Of a DNA stretch of 64,000 bases, positions 33,256 to 40,868 are shown one piece after another. Every line of letters starts with the position of its first letter. The first letter of the stretch is position 1. The notes under the pieces are model-generated. The model made no database searches. It had not been told where the DNA came from and saw only the letters and a list, made by a program, of their open reading frames with translations. Source of the DNA: Pseudomonas sp. MWU13-2105. GTDB taxonomy: Bacteria; Pseudomonadota; Gammaproteobacteria; Pseudomonadales; Pseudomonadaceae. The stretch spans positions 124,001-188,000 of the forward strand of contig NZ_JALLIY010000012.1 in assembly GCF_023242315.1 (NCBI RefSeq), read 5' to 3'. The position numbers were made by a program, and so were the translations under genes.

Positions 33256-33288
33256 GAGCAGGACTCCTTGTGGATTGAACTCACGAAA

Positions 33289-33307
33289 CTTTATAAGTTA
33301 CGTAAAG
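33289..33307. promoter_or_regulatory. candidate Rrf2 operator, copy 1
   Basis: CTTTA and TAAAG form an inverted repeat with a nine-base spacer containing GTTACG, the half-site of the stronger palindrome at 33323. It lies 33 bp upstream of the thioredoxin reductase-like gene start. Confidence 0.4.
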
Positions 33308-33322
33308 CCCTCGCGTCAACTC

Positions 33323-33343
33323 CCGTAACTCATCTTGTTACGG
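33323..33343. promoter_or_regulatory. candidate Rrf2 operator, copy 2
   Basis: CCGTAAC and GTTACGG are perfect inverse arms around a seven-base spacer, midway between the divergent flavoprotein and Rrf2 genes. With copy 1 this gives repeated CGTAAC/GTTACG half-sites, as expected for a dimeric Rrf2-type repressor acting on both genes. Confidence 0.55.
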
Positions 33344-33395
33344 AGAGTCGGTTTTGCTATACCTGCCGCCTGAATAACCAGAAACGAAACATTCG

Positions 33396-33881
33396 ATGCG
33401 CAACGACAGTCGCCTCTCCCGCATGCTGCATGTGCTGATCCATATGGATCAGCACGACCAGCGCACCACCTCCGAGACCATCGCGCAGATGCTGCGCACC
33501 AACCCGGTGGTGGTGCGGCGGACCATGGCCGGGCTACGGGATCACGGTTATGTGCACTCGGAAAAAGGCCACGGCGGCGGCTGGACCCTGGCCCGCCCCC
33601 TGAGCGAGATCACCTTGCTGGATATCCATCGCGCCCTCGGCGCGCCCGAGGTGTTTGCCATGGGCCTGTCGCGGGAGGAACCGCAGTGCCTGGTGGAACA
33701 GGCGGTCAACGCTCGTCTCACCGATGTCCTGCAGGAAGCCGAAGCGCTGCTGATCAGGCGCCTGGGGCAAGTGACCCTGGCCGAGCTGGCGAGTGATTTC
33801 GACCGACGCCTGGCACACAAACGCCTGGAAAACCCCGACCTGGAAATCCTGCATGGACTACCGACCCTGGAGAAGTCATGA
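33396..33881 (+). CDS. Rrf2-family transcriptional regulator without Fe-S cysteines
   Basis: A 161-residue Rrf2 protein (SRMLHVLIHMDQHDQRTTSETIAQMLRTNPVVVRRTMAGLRDHGYVHSEKGHGGGWTLARPLSEITLLDIH). Only one cysteine is present (REEPQCLVEQ), so it lacks the three-cysteine [Fe-S] site of IscR and NsrR. It is closer to the YwnA/CymR-like branch that senses in other ways. It is divergent from the flavoprotein gene and overlaps the FKBP gene by four bases. Confidence 0.87.
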   Translation: MRNDSRLSRMLHVLIHMDQHDQRTTSETIAQMLRTNPVVVRRTMAGLRDHGYVHSEKGHGGGWTLARPLSEITLLDIHRALGAPEVFAMGLSREEPQCLVEQAVNARLTDVLQEAEALLIRRLGQVTLAELASDFDRRLAHKRLENPDLEILHGLPTLEKS

Positions 33882-34222
33882 CAAACACTGAATTGCAGGT
33901 CACCGACCTGCTGGAAGGCGACGGCAAGGCCGTGGTCAAGGGCGCCCTGATCAGCACGCACTATCGCGGCACGCTCGAGGATGGCAGCGAGTTCGACTCG
34001 TCCCATGGCCGTGGCAAACCGTTCCAATGCGTGATTGGCAGCGGCCGGGTGATCAAGGGCTGGGATATCGGTCTGATGGGCATGAAAGTCGGCGGCAAAC
34101 GCCGGCTGTTCGTGCCGGCGCACCTGGCCTACGGTGAACGCGGCATGGGCTCGCTCGTCGCGCCGGGTGCCGACCTGACCTTTGAAATCGAGTTGCTGGA
34201 AGTGCTGACGCGGGACGATTGA
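33878..34222 (+). CDS. FKBP-type peptidyl-prolyl cis-trans isomerase
   Basis: A 114-residue single-domain FKBP with the ligand-pocket residues in THYRGTLEDGSEFDSSHGRGKPFQCVIGSGRVIKGWDIGLMGMKVGGKRRLFVPAHLAYGERG. It catalyses proline isomerisation in the cytosol; no signal peptide is present. The ATG overlaps the stop of the Rrf2 gene by four bases, so the two are translationally coupled and the isomerase is part of the same regulatory unit. Confidence 0.9.
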   Translation: MTNTELQVTDLLEGDGKAVVKGALISTHYRGTLEDGSEFDSSHGRGKPFQCVIGSGRVIKGWDIGLMGMKVGGKRRLFVPAHLAYGERGMGSLVAPGADLTFEIELLEVLTRDD

Positions 34223-34322
34223 GCCCTCCTGCGTCTATCCTTGGGCTTCGATCACGACAATTCGTACCGAGGCGAACGCCGATCATCGCCGTGTCAGCCA
34301 CTCGTTCACCGGAGATGTCCCC

Positions 34323-35162
34323 ATGCCCGACCTGCAGGTCAGCGCGGCCCTGGAAACGCTCTTGCCATTGATGGCCGAACAACCCTTTCTGGTGCTCACC
34401 GGTGCCGGTATCAGCACCTCCTCCGGCATCCCGGACTACCGCGACAGCGATGGCGTGCGTCGCGGCAAGCCGCCGATGATGATCCAGGAATTCCTCGGTT
34501 CACCCCAGGCCCGGCGCCGCTACTGGGCCCGAGCCATGCTCGGTTGGCCACGGGTGCGCCAGGCCCGGCCGAATGCCGCACACCGGGCATTGGCCAGCCT
34601 GCAGGCGCAACACCACCTCAGCGGCCTGATCACCCAGAACGTCGACACCTTGCATGAACAGGCCGGCAGCCACGATGTGATCGAGCTGCATGGCAGCCTG
34701 CACAAGGTCCTGTGCCTGGATTGCGGCGCCCGCCTGGAGCGCGATGCCATCCAGCTCATGCTGGAGGCACAGAACCCTTATCTCGCGGGGGTCGAGGCGG
34801 CGCAGGCGCCCGATGGCGATACCTTGCTGGACGCCGCCTTCGAATCGCGGTTCCAGGTACCCCGCTGCCCCCGGTGCGATGGCGAGCGGTTGAAACCCGA
34901 CGTGGTGTTCTTCGGCGAAAACGTCGCCCCGCTTACCGCCGCCAAGGCCCTGGCCAGCGCCGAGCAGGCGGCGGGCCTGCTGGTGATCGGTTCGTCGTTG
35001 ATGGCCTATTCGGCCTTTCGCCTGTGCAAGCTGCTGGCCGAGCGCGGCAAGCCACTGATCGCCATCAACCTGGGCAAGACCCGCGCCGACGAGTTGCTCG
35101 ACTTCAAGTTCGAAGCCTCTTGCGAACAGTTGCTGCCGCTGCTGGCCGAGCACCTCGGCTGA
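34323..35162 (+). CDS. Sir2-family NAD-dependent protein deacylase
   Basis: A 279-residue sirtuin. It has the NAD motif GAGISTSSGIPDYRD (27-41), TQNVDTLHEQAGS, the catalytic histidine in VIELHGSLHKV, two zinc CxxC pairs (CLDC and CPRC), and KPDVVFFGENV. The GAGIST-SGIPDYR form is that of class II/SIRT4-like bacterial sirtuins. It should remove acyl groups from protein lysines using NAD. GGAGATGTCCCC precedes the ATG. Its stop codon directly abuts that of the convergent isochorismatase-fold gene. Confidence 0.9.
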   Translation: MPDLQVSAALETLLPLMAEQPFLVLTGAGISTSSGIPDYRDSDGVRRGKPPMMIQEFLGSPQARRRYWARAMLGWPRVRQARPNAAHRALASLQAQHHLSGLITQNVDTLHEQAGSHDVIELHGSLHKVLCLDCGARLERDAIQLMLEAQNPYLAGVEAAQAPDGDTLLDAAFESRFQVPRCPRCDGERLKPDVVFFGENVAPLTAAKALASAEQAAGLLVIGSSLMAYSAFRLCKLLAERGKPLIAINLGKTRADELLDFKFEASCEQLLPLLAEHLG

Positions 35163-35750
35163 TCAGCAACGGATCGGCAGCGCCTCGATCAGCGCCTGGG
35201 TCGAACGGACCCGGGCAATGCGCGGCATGACCTTCTCCATGGCGAAACGATGGGTGTCTTCGCCCAGCCCCGAACAGGCATCCTCGGCTACTACCACGGC
35301 GTAGTTGTGGTGCCAGGCGTCGCGGGCGGTGGACTCGACGCCGGAGTTGCTGGCAATGCCGCAGACGATCACCGTGGTAATCCCGCGACGACGCAATTGC
35401 AGGTCCAGTTCGGTGCCGTAGAAGGCACTCCAGCTGTGCTTGGTGATCTGCACCGGGGCGTCCAAGGCGGTAATCGCGGGAGTCAACAGCGCCCAATCCT
35501 GCGGCAAGCCACCCGGAGGCACCGCCATGGGCATATCCACCGGCTGGTTGAGTTTGTCGGCGTAGTCGCTGGAAAAACCCACGCGCACGGCGACTACCAG
35601 GCCACCCGCCCGGGTCAGATGTGCACCGAGCCGCGCCGCCCGCTCGGCGACCGCCTCCGGAGCATGGGGCGCAACCGGCATGGCCATGATCCCCTGCTGC
35701 AGATCGATGATCACAAGGGCACAGGTACGAGGATCGAGGGTAAGCGACAT
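35163..35750 (-). CDS. isochorismatase-fold hydrolase lacking the usual cysteine
   Basis: A 195-residue protein with the isochorismatase fold: Asp16 in LVIIDLQQGI, Lys104 in ITKHSWSAFYGTELD, and the helix ASNSGVESTARDAW. In cysteine hydrolases of this family that helix begins with a nucleophilic Cys; here the position is Gly137. The same change is known in YecD-like and EntB/PhzD-like members. A simple amidase role is therefore unlikely, and the reaction is unknown. It is divergent from a TetR gene with two palindromic operators between them. Confidence 0.83.
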   Translation of the reverse strand: MSLTLDPRTCALVIIDLQQGIMAMPVAPHAPEAVAERAARLGAHLTRAGGLVVAVRVGFSSDYADKLNQPVDMPMAVPPGGLPQDWALLTPAITALDAPVQITKHSWSAFYGTELDLQLRRRGITTVIVCGIASNSGVESTARDAWHHNYAVVVAEDACSGLGEDTHRFAMEKVMPRIARVRSTQALIEALPIRC

Positions 35751-35823
35751 GATGATCTCCTGGTCGACAGGCGTCGGCTTGCGCAACCAGGCAAGCACGA
35801 ACGGCAAAGCTGCGGTTAGAATA

Positions 35824-35862
35824 TGAGGATAGCCTCACAATCAGGATATGAGGATGCCCTCA
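35824..35862. promoter_or_regulatory. tandem palindromic operators upstream of tetR
   Basis: TGAGG-ATAG-CCTCA at 35824-35837 and TGAGG-ATGC-CCTCA at 35849-35862 are two copies of the same palindrome, 25 bp apart. They lie between the divergent isochorismatase-fold gene and the TetR gene, and the second covers the TetR start codon. This is the expected layout for an autoregulating TetR repressor that also controls its neighbour. Confidence 0.65.
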
Positions 35863-36468
35863 CAAACTTCAAGTAAAAAAAATGTCAGCATCCATACGCC
35901 ACGGCTGGAACGCGGCAAGCAACGCGTGACCGAGTTGATGGCGGCGGCCGCCCGGGTCTTTGCCGAACACGGCTACGACGCGGCGACCATGACGGAAGTG
36001 GCTGCCCTGGCCCAGGCGTCGATTGGTTCGCTGTACCAATACTTTCCCACCAAGGCGCTGCTGGCTCAGGCCCTGCACGACGCGCAGTTGGAGGTGCTGC
36101 GAGGCCGGCTGGAAAGCCTGGCGCAGCAGGCGCCCGGCCTGAGCCCGCGTCAGCTGGCCGAGCGGATACTGGAGGAGTTGTCGCGCTTCCTGGAGGAAAA
36201 TCCGGCGTTCATCGCCTTGGCCGAACGACGCGATATCGACAAGAAAGCCAAGGCTGCGACGCGCTCAGGCTTGTTGTCGCTGCTGACCGGGCTGCTGGCC
36301 CAGGCACAACCGCCGCTACCGGCCGAGCGCCATGCATTGACGGCGGTGATGTTGCTGGAGTTGATGAAAATCACCGTATCGCTCAAAGCCCACGAGTCCG
36401 CCGAAATCGCCGAGGGCGTCGTCCAGACGTTCAAGAGCCTGCTGGGCCAGCATCTGGACTCGCTGTAG
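35854..36468 (+). CDS. TetR-family regulator
   Basis: A 204-residue TetR protein with the DNA-binding region VTELMAAAARVFAEHGYDAATMTEVAALAQASIGSLYQYFPTKALLAQAL. Two starts are possible, 35848 and 35854. The latter is preferred because AGGA lies seven bases upstream of it. It is the likely binder of the TGAGG-N4-CCTCA palindromes around its own start and regulator of the divergent isochorismatase-fold gene. Confidence 0.87.
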   Translation: MPSQTSSKKNVSIHTPRLERGKQRVTELMAAAARVFAEHGYDAATMTEVAALAQASIGSLYQYFPTKALLAQALHDAQLEVLRGRLESLAQQAPGLSPRQLAERILEELSRFLEENPAFIALAERRDIDKKAKAATRSGLLSLLTGLLAQAQPPLPAERHALTAVMLLELMKITVSLKAHESAEIAEGVVQTFKSLLGQHLDSL

Positions 36469-36527
36469 GAACCGCCGAAGGTCGCCTGGCCCCCTCTTCG
36501 GCAGTTCTCATGCGCTCCCTGGCAGAC

Positions 36528-37229
36528 TTATGCCGCCGGAATGCCCAGGCCCCTGATGACCGCCGGACGCGCCACGAACTGCTCCAGGGCACGGAGCACA
36601 TGGGGGAAGTCCTTGATGCCCACCAGGTCGCCGGCTTCGTAGAAACCGATCAGGTTACGAATCCACGGGAAGGTGGCGATATCGGCGATGCTGTAGTCGT
36701 CGCCCATGATCCAGCGGCGGCTTTCCAGGCGCTGGTCCAATACCCCCAGCAGACGCTTGCTCTCGGTGACGTAACGGTCGCGCGGGCGCTTGTCCTCGTA
36801 GTCCTTGCCGGCGAATTTGTTGAAGAAGCCGAGCTGGCCGAACATCGGCCCGATACCGCCCATCTGGAACATCACCCACTGGATCGTTTCATAGCGCCGG
36901 CCCAGGTCCTTGGACATGAAGCGCCCGGTTTTCTCGGCGAGATAGATCAGGATTGCCCCGGACTCGAACAACGGCAGCGGCTGGCCGTCAGGACCGTTGG
37001 GGTCAATGATGGCCGGAATCTTGTTGTTGGGGTTCAACGACATGAACTCCGGCGTCAACTGGTCATTGCTGGAGAAACTCACCAGGTGCGCCTCATACGG
37101 CAGGCCGAGCTCTTCGAGCAGGATCGAGACCTTGACGCCGTTGGGCGTAGGCAACGAATAGAGCTGGAGACGGTCTGGATGTTGTGCAGGCCATTTATGC
37201 GTGATGGTGAACTCGGAAAGATCAGTCAT
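36528..37229 (-). CDS. glutathione S-transferase (Nu-class, YfcG/YghU-like)
   Basis: A 233-residue GST with the thioredoxin-fold N-terminus RLQLYSLPTPNGVKVSILLEELGLPYEAHLV, the glutathione-binding LFESGAILIYLAEKTG, and a helical C-terminal domain with MGDDYSIADIATFPWI. The TPNGVK motif is typical of the Nu-class disulfide-bond reductase GSTs. It probably reduces glutathione-accessible disulfides or peroxides. It is monocistronic. Confidence 0.9.
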   Translation of the reverse strand: MTDLSEFTITHKWPAQHPDRLQLYSLPTPNGVKVSILLEELGLPYEAHLVSFSSNDQLTPEFMSLNPNNKIPAIIDPNGPDGQPLPLFESGAILIYLAEKTGRFMSKDLGRRYETIQWVMFQMGGIGPMFGQLGFFNKFAGKDYEDKRPRDRYVTESKRLLGVLDQRLESRRWIMGDDYSIADIATFPWIRNLIGFYEAGDLVGIKDFPHVLRALEQFVARPAVIRGLGIPAA

Positions 37230-37388
37230 GGAAAGCTTCCAGCAAGCGATAGGGAATGCGGCAACGGGTCAGGACCTTCCACCCGTCCGGGCGCTGATTA
37301 TAGGCACAGCCCGGGGCCGGGCCTGTAGCGTCGGGCAAGACATTTTTTTGCGCGATAAGCCGTCAATCACTGAAACAGAGAGGGCATC

Positions 37389-37613
37389 ATGAATCTGAAA
37401 ATTTTCAGTCTGTCACTGCTGGCAGCCACGTTCCTGGCCATGGCGGGCTGCTCCACGCCCACCGTGGTGACCTTGCAGAACGGTACCCAGTACCTGACCA
37501 GGGACGCTCCCCAAACCCACTCCGCCGATGGTTTCTATGAGTTCAGGGATATTTCCGGCAAAGAGGTGCGGGTCAAGGGGGCCGATGTGGCGACGGTCAA
37601 GCCGAAGGACTGA
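37389..37613 (+). CDS. YgdI/YgdR-family small lipoprotein
   Basis: A 74-residue precursor with a lipoprotein signal (MNLKIFSLSLLAATFLAMAGC; lipobox LAMAGC, lipidated Cys21). A small beta domain (TVVTLQNGTQYLTRDAPQTHSADGFYEFRDISGKEVRVKGADVATVKP) follows and matches the YgdI/YgdR group. It sits in the outer or inner membrane; its role is unknown. Confidence 0.88.
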   Translation: MNLKIFSLSLLAATFLAMAGCSTPTVVTLQNGTQYLTRDAPQTHSADGFYEFRDISGKEVRVKGADVATVKPKD

Positions 37614-37654
37614 CATTGAGAGCTGGGTTTGCTCGTAGACATCGGGTGGTCTTG

Positions 37655-37760
37655 AGGGCCTCTTCGCGGGCAAGCTCCGCTGCCACATCGGATTTGCGTC
37701 GCGCACAAGATTCAAGTCCGACGCGGACATTGTGGGAGCGGAGCTTGCCCGCGAAGGGGC
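37655..37760. repeat. inverted pair of REP elements (second type)
   Basis: CTTCGCGGGCAAGCTCCGC near 37662-37680 and its inverse GCGGAGCTTGCCCGCGAAG near 37738-37756 face each other. The same family recurs at 46657, 49781 and 62202. It fills the space between the lipoprotein gene and the end of dnaE2. Confidence 0.75.
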
Positions 37761-37787
37761 CTGCACAGGCACCCTATTATCCAGACC

Positions 37788-40700
37788 TCAGCGAAAATCC
37801 CGGCTGCGCACGGTGATATCCGCCAGCATCGAGCCCAGGTCGCTCAGGCGCCCGGCTATCACATGCCGGACATCGCCCTCGGTTTCCAGGCGCCCGTCCA
37901 CCTTCAGCAACTGTGCGCCCACCAGCACCTGCCGTTGCCGCTCGGCCAGGTCACGCCAGACCACCACATTGACATTGCCGAACTCGTCCTCCAGGGTGAC
38001 AAAAGTCACCCCACTTGCCGTGCCCGGCCGCTGGCGCCCGGTGACCAGGCCAACAATGCTCACCGGCCGCCCATGTTCAACCGCCAACAATTCCCGCGAA
38101 CTGCGACAGCGTAAAGCCTTCAATTGCCCACGCAACAACGCCAGCGGGTGCGGCCCCAAGGTTGTGCCAAGACTGGCGTAATCCGCTTGCAGGTCCTCGC
38201 CGATACTCGGCCGCGGCAAGCTCACCGGCGCCTCGGTTGCCCTCGACAACCCGGCAAACAGCCCAAGCTGCGCCTCGACCCCGGCCACTTCCCAGCGCGC
38301 CTGGTAACGATCACCCGCCAAGGCCTGCAAGGCACCCGCATCGGCCAGCAGCTCCTGGGCCCGGGTATCCAGCCGCGCCCGCTCGCCGAGGTCGGCGATA
38401 TCCTCGAAGTCCCCGGCCTTGCGTGCCGCTTCGATCCGCAACGCATCCTCCTCGCGAAAGCCACGGATCATCCGCAAGCCCAGGCGCAGCGCCGGCTGCG
38501 AGCCTTCGCCCGGCTCCAGGCTGCAATCCCAGGCGCTGGCCCGCACATCCACCGGGCGGATCTGCAAGTGGTGACGCCGGGCATCCTGGAGGATCTGGTC
38601 CGGGCTGTAGAAGCCCATCGGCCAGCTGTTGATCAGCGCACAGGCGAACGCCGCCGGCTCATGGCACTTCAGCCAGCAACTGGCGTAGGTCAGCAAGGCA
38701 AAGCTGGCGGCATGGGACTCGGGAAAACCGTAGCTGCCGAAGCCCTTGATCTGCTCGAAGATCTGCGCGGCGAACTCCGCCGCATAGCCATTCCTGGCCA
38801 TGCCCTCGGCCAGCCGCAGGCGGTGCGGTTCAAGCCCGCCATGGCGTTTCCAGGCGGCCATGGAACGGCGCAACTGATCGGCCTCGCCCGGGGTGTAGTC
38901 CGCCGCCACCACGGCAATCTGCATGACCTGTTCCTGGAACAGCGGCACCCCCAGGGTGCGTTTCAGGACCTCTTCCAGCGCCGGTGACGGATAGGTTTCG
39001 GGCTCTTCCTTGTTCCTCCGGCGCAGATACGGATGCACCATGCCGCCCTGGATCGGCCCCGGCCGGACAATTGCCACCTCGATCACCAGGTCGTAGAAAT
39101 TCTTCGGCTTGAGCCGTGGCAGCATCGACATCTGCGCCCGCGACTCGATCTGGAACACGCCGATGGTGTCGGCCCGGCCGATCATCGCGTAAGTCGGCTC
39201 ATCGTCCGGCGGCAGGCTCGCCAGGGTCCAGCGCGGCCCGCCGCGATACTGCTGGACCAGGTCGAAACAACGCCGCAAAGCGCTGAGCATGCCCAGGGCC
39301 AGGACATCGACCTTGAGCAAACCGACCTTGTCCAGGTCGTCCTTGTCCCACTGGATAATCGTCCGTTCGGCCATGGCGGCATTCTCCACCGGGACCAGGG
39401 TGTCCAGCGGCTGCTCGGAAATCACGAAACCGCCCGGATGCTGGGACAGGTGCCGGGGAAAACCGATCAGTTGCCGGGTCAGCCCGAGCACCCGGCGCAG
39501 CACCGGGCTGTCGGGATCGAAGCCGTTTTCGCGCAGGCGCTCCGGCGCCGGCGGCTCGTCGCTCCAGTGGCCGCAGGCGTCGGCCAGGGCATTGATCTGA
39601 TCCGGCGGCAGGCCCAGGGCCTTGGCCACATCGCGCACCGCCCCCGCACCATGGTAGGTGCTGACCACCGCCGTCAGCGCCGCCCGGTTCCGACCATAAC
39701 GCCGGAACACGTATTGCAGCACCTCTTCGCGACGATCGTGCTCGAAGTCGACATCGATATCCGGTGGCTCGTTGCGCTCGCGGGAGAGGAAACGCTCGAA
39801 CAGCATATTGGTGCGGTCCGGGTTCAGCTCGGTGACCCCCAGGGCATAACAGACCACCGAGTTCGCCGCCGACCCACGCCCCTGACAGAGAATGCCCTGC
39901 TTGCGGGCGAAGTCGACGATATCCTGCACCGTCAGGAAATAACTGTCGTATTCCAGCTCGGCGATCAATGCCAGCTCTTTTTCGATAAGGTCCCGAACCC
40001 GACGGCTGACCCCTTCCGGCCAGCGTCGACGAACGCCCTCTTCCGTCAGGTGGCGCAGCCAGGACGTCGGGGTCTGCCCTTGCGGCACCAGTTCACGGGG
40101 ATACTGGTAGCGCAGTTGACCGAGATCGAAGCTACAACGCCGGGCAATGACCTGGGTCTCGGCGAGCAAGGCCGCCGGATAGATCCCGCGCAAGGCCTCG
40201 AGACTGCGCAGATGCCGCTCGCCATTGGGATGCAGTTGCTGCCCGGCATCGGCCACCCGGGTGTGCAGGCGAATGGCGGTGATGGTGTCTTGCAGGGCAC
40301 GACGGGCCCGCACATGCATATGCACATCACCGCTGGCCACGGCGGGAATCGCCAGTTCGCCGGCCAGGGCCAGCAAGCGCGCCAGACGCCGCTCATCGTC
40401 CTGGCCGCAATGCAGTTCCACGGCCAGCCACAGGCGTTCGGGAAAACGCTCGCGCAACCAGCGGCCATCGGCGTCGCTAATGCCCTGTCCAGGCAGCCAC
40501 AGCGCCAGCAACCCCGGCAGCGCCTGTGCAAAGTCCGTCCGCAACACTTGATAACGGCCCTTTTCCGCACGCCGCCGGGCCTGGGTGATCAATCGGCAAA
40601 GGCTCTGGTAGCCCGCCAGGTTTTCCACCAGCAGTACCAGCCTGGGCCCATTCTCGACCTGCATTTCACTGCCGATGATCAATGGCAGGCCGCTCTCCTG

Positions 40701-40868
40701 CGCGGCCTGCCAGGCCCGGACAATCCCCGCCAGGGTGCATTCGTCGGCGATCGCCAGGGCTTGATAGCCCTGTTCCCGGGCACGCTCGAACAACTCCCGG
40801 GCGCTGGACGCCCCGCGTTGGAAACTGAAGTTCGACAGACAATGCAGCTCGGCGTATTCGCCACTCAT
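37788..40868 (-). CDS. dnaE2: error-prone DNA polymerase DnaE2 (ImuC)
   Basis: A 1026-residue C-family polymerase. It opens with a PHP domain (YAELHCLSNFSFQRGASSARELFERA), has the catalytic aspartates in PPDIDVDFEHDRREEVL near residues 370-380, and ends in the OB-fold region (VTGRQRPGTASGVTFVTLEDEFGNVNVVVW). It performs translesion synthesis across damaged bases and causes most damage-induced mutation where this cassette is present. It is the last gene of lexA2-imuA-imuB-dnaE2 and overlaps imuB by four bases. Confidence 0.95.
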   Translation of the reverse strand: MSGEYAELHCLSNFSFQRGASSARELFERAREQGYQALAIADECTLAGIVRAWQAAQESGLPLIIGSEMQVENGPRLVLLVENLAGYQSLCRLITQARRRAEKGRYQVLRTDFAQALPGLLALWLPGQGISDADGRWLRERFPERLWLAVELHCGQDDERRLARLLALAGELAIPAVASGDVHMHVRARRALQDTITAIRLHTRVADAGQQLHPNGERHLRSLEALRGIYPAALLAETQVIARRCSFDLGQLRYQYPRELVPQGQTPTSWLRHLTEEGVRRRWPEGVSRRVRDLIEKELALIAELEYDSYFLTVQDIVDFARKQGILCQGRGSAANSVVCYALGVTELNPDRTNMLFERFLSRERNEPPDIDVDFEHDRREEVLQYVFRRYGRNRAALTAVVSTYHGAGAVRDVAKALGLPPDQINALADACGHWSDEPPAPERLRENGFDPDSPVLRRVLGLTRQLIGFPRHLSQHPGGFVISEQPLDTLVPVENAAMAERTIIQWDKDDLDKVGLLKVDVLALGMLSALRRCFDLVQQYRGGPRWTLASLPPDDEPTYAMIGRADTIGVFQIESRAQMSMLPRLKPKNFYDLVIEVAIVRPGPIQGGMVHPYLRRRNKEEPETYPSPALEEVLKRTLGVPLFQEQVMQIAVVAADYTPGEADQLRRSMAAWKRHGGLEPHRLRLAEGMARNGYAAEFAAQIFEQIKGFGSYGFPESHAASFALLTYASCWLKCHEPAAFACALINSWPMGFYSPDQILQDARRHHLQIRPVDVRASAWDCSLEPGEGSQPALRLGLRMIRGFREEDALRIEAARKAGDFEDIADLGERARLDTRAQELLADAGALQALAGDRYQARWEVAGVEAQLGLFAGLSRATEAPVSLPRPSIGEDLQADYASLGTTLGPHPLALLRGQLKALRCRSSRELLAVEHGRPVSIVGLVTGRQRPGTASGVTFVTLEDEFGNVNVVVWRDLAERQRQVLVGAQLLKVDGRLETEGDVRHVIAGRLSDLGSMLADITVRSRDFR

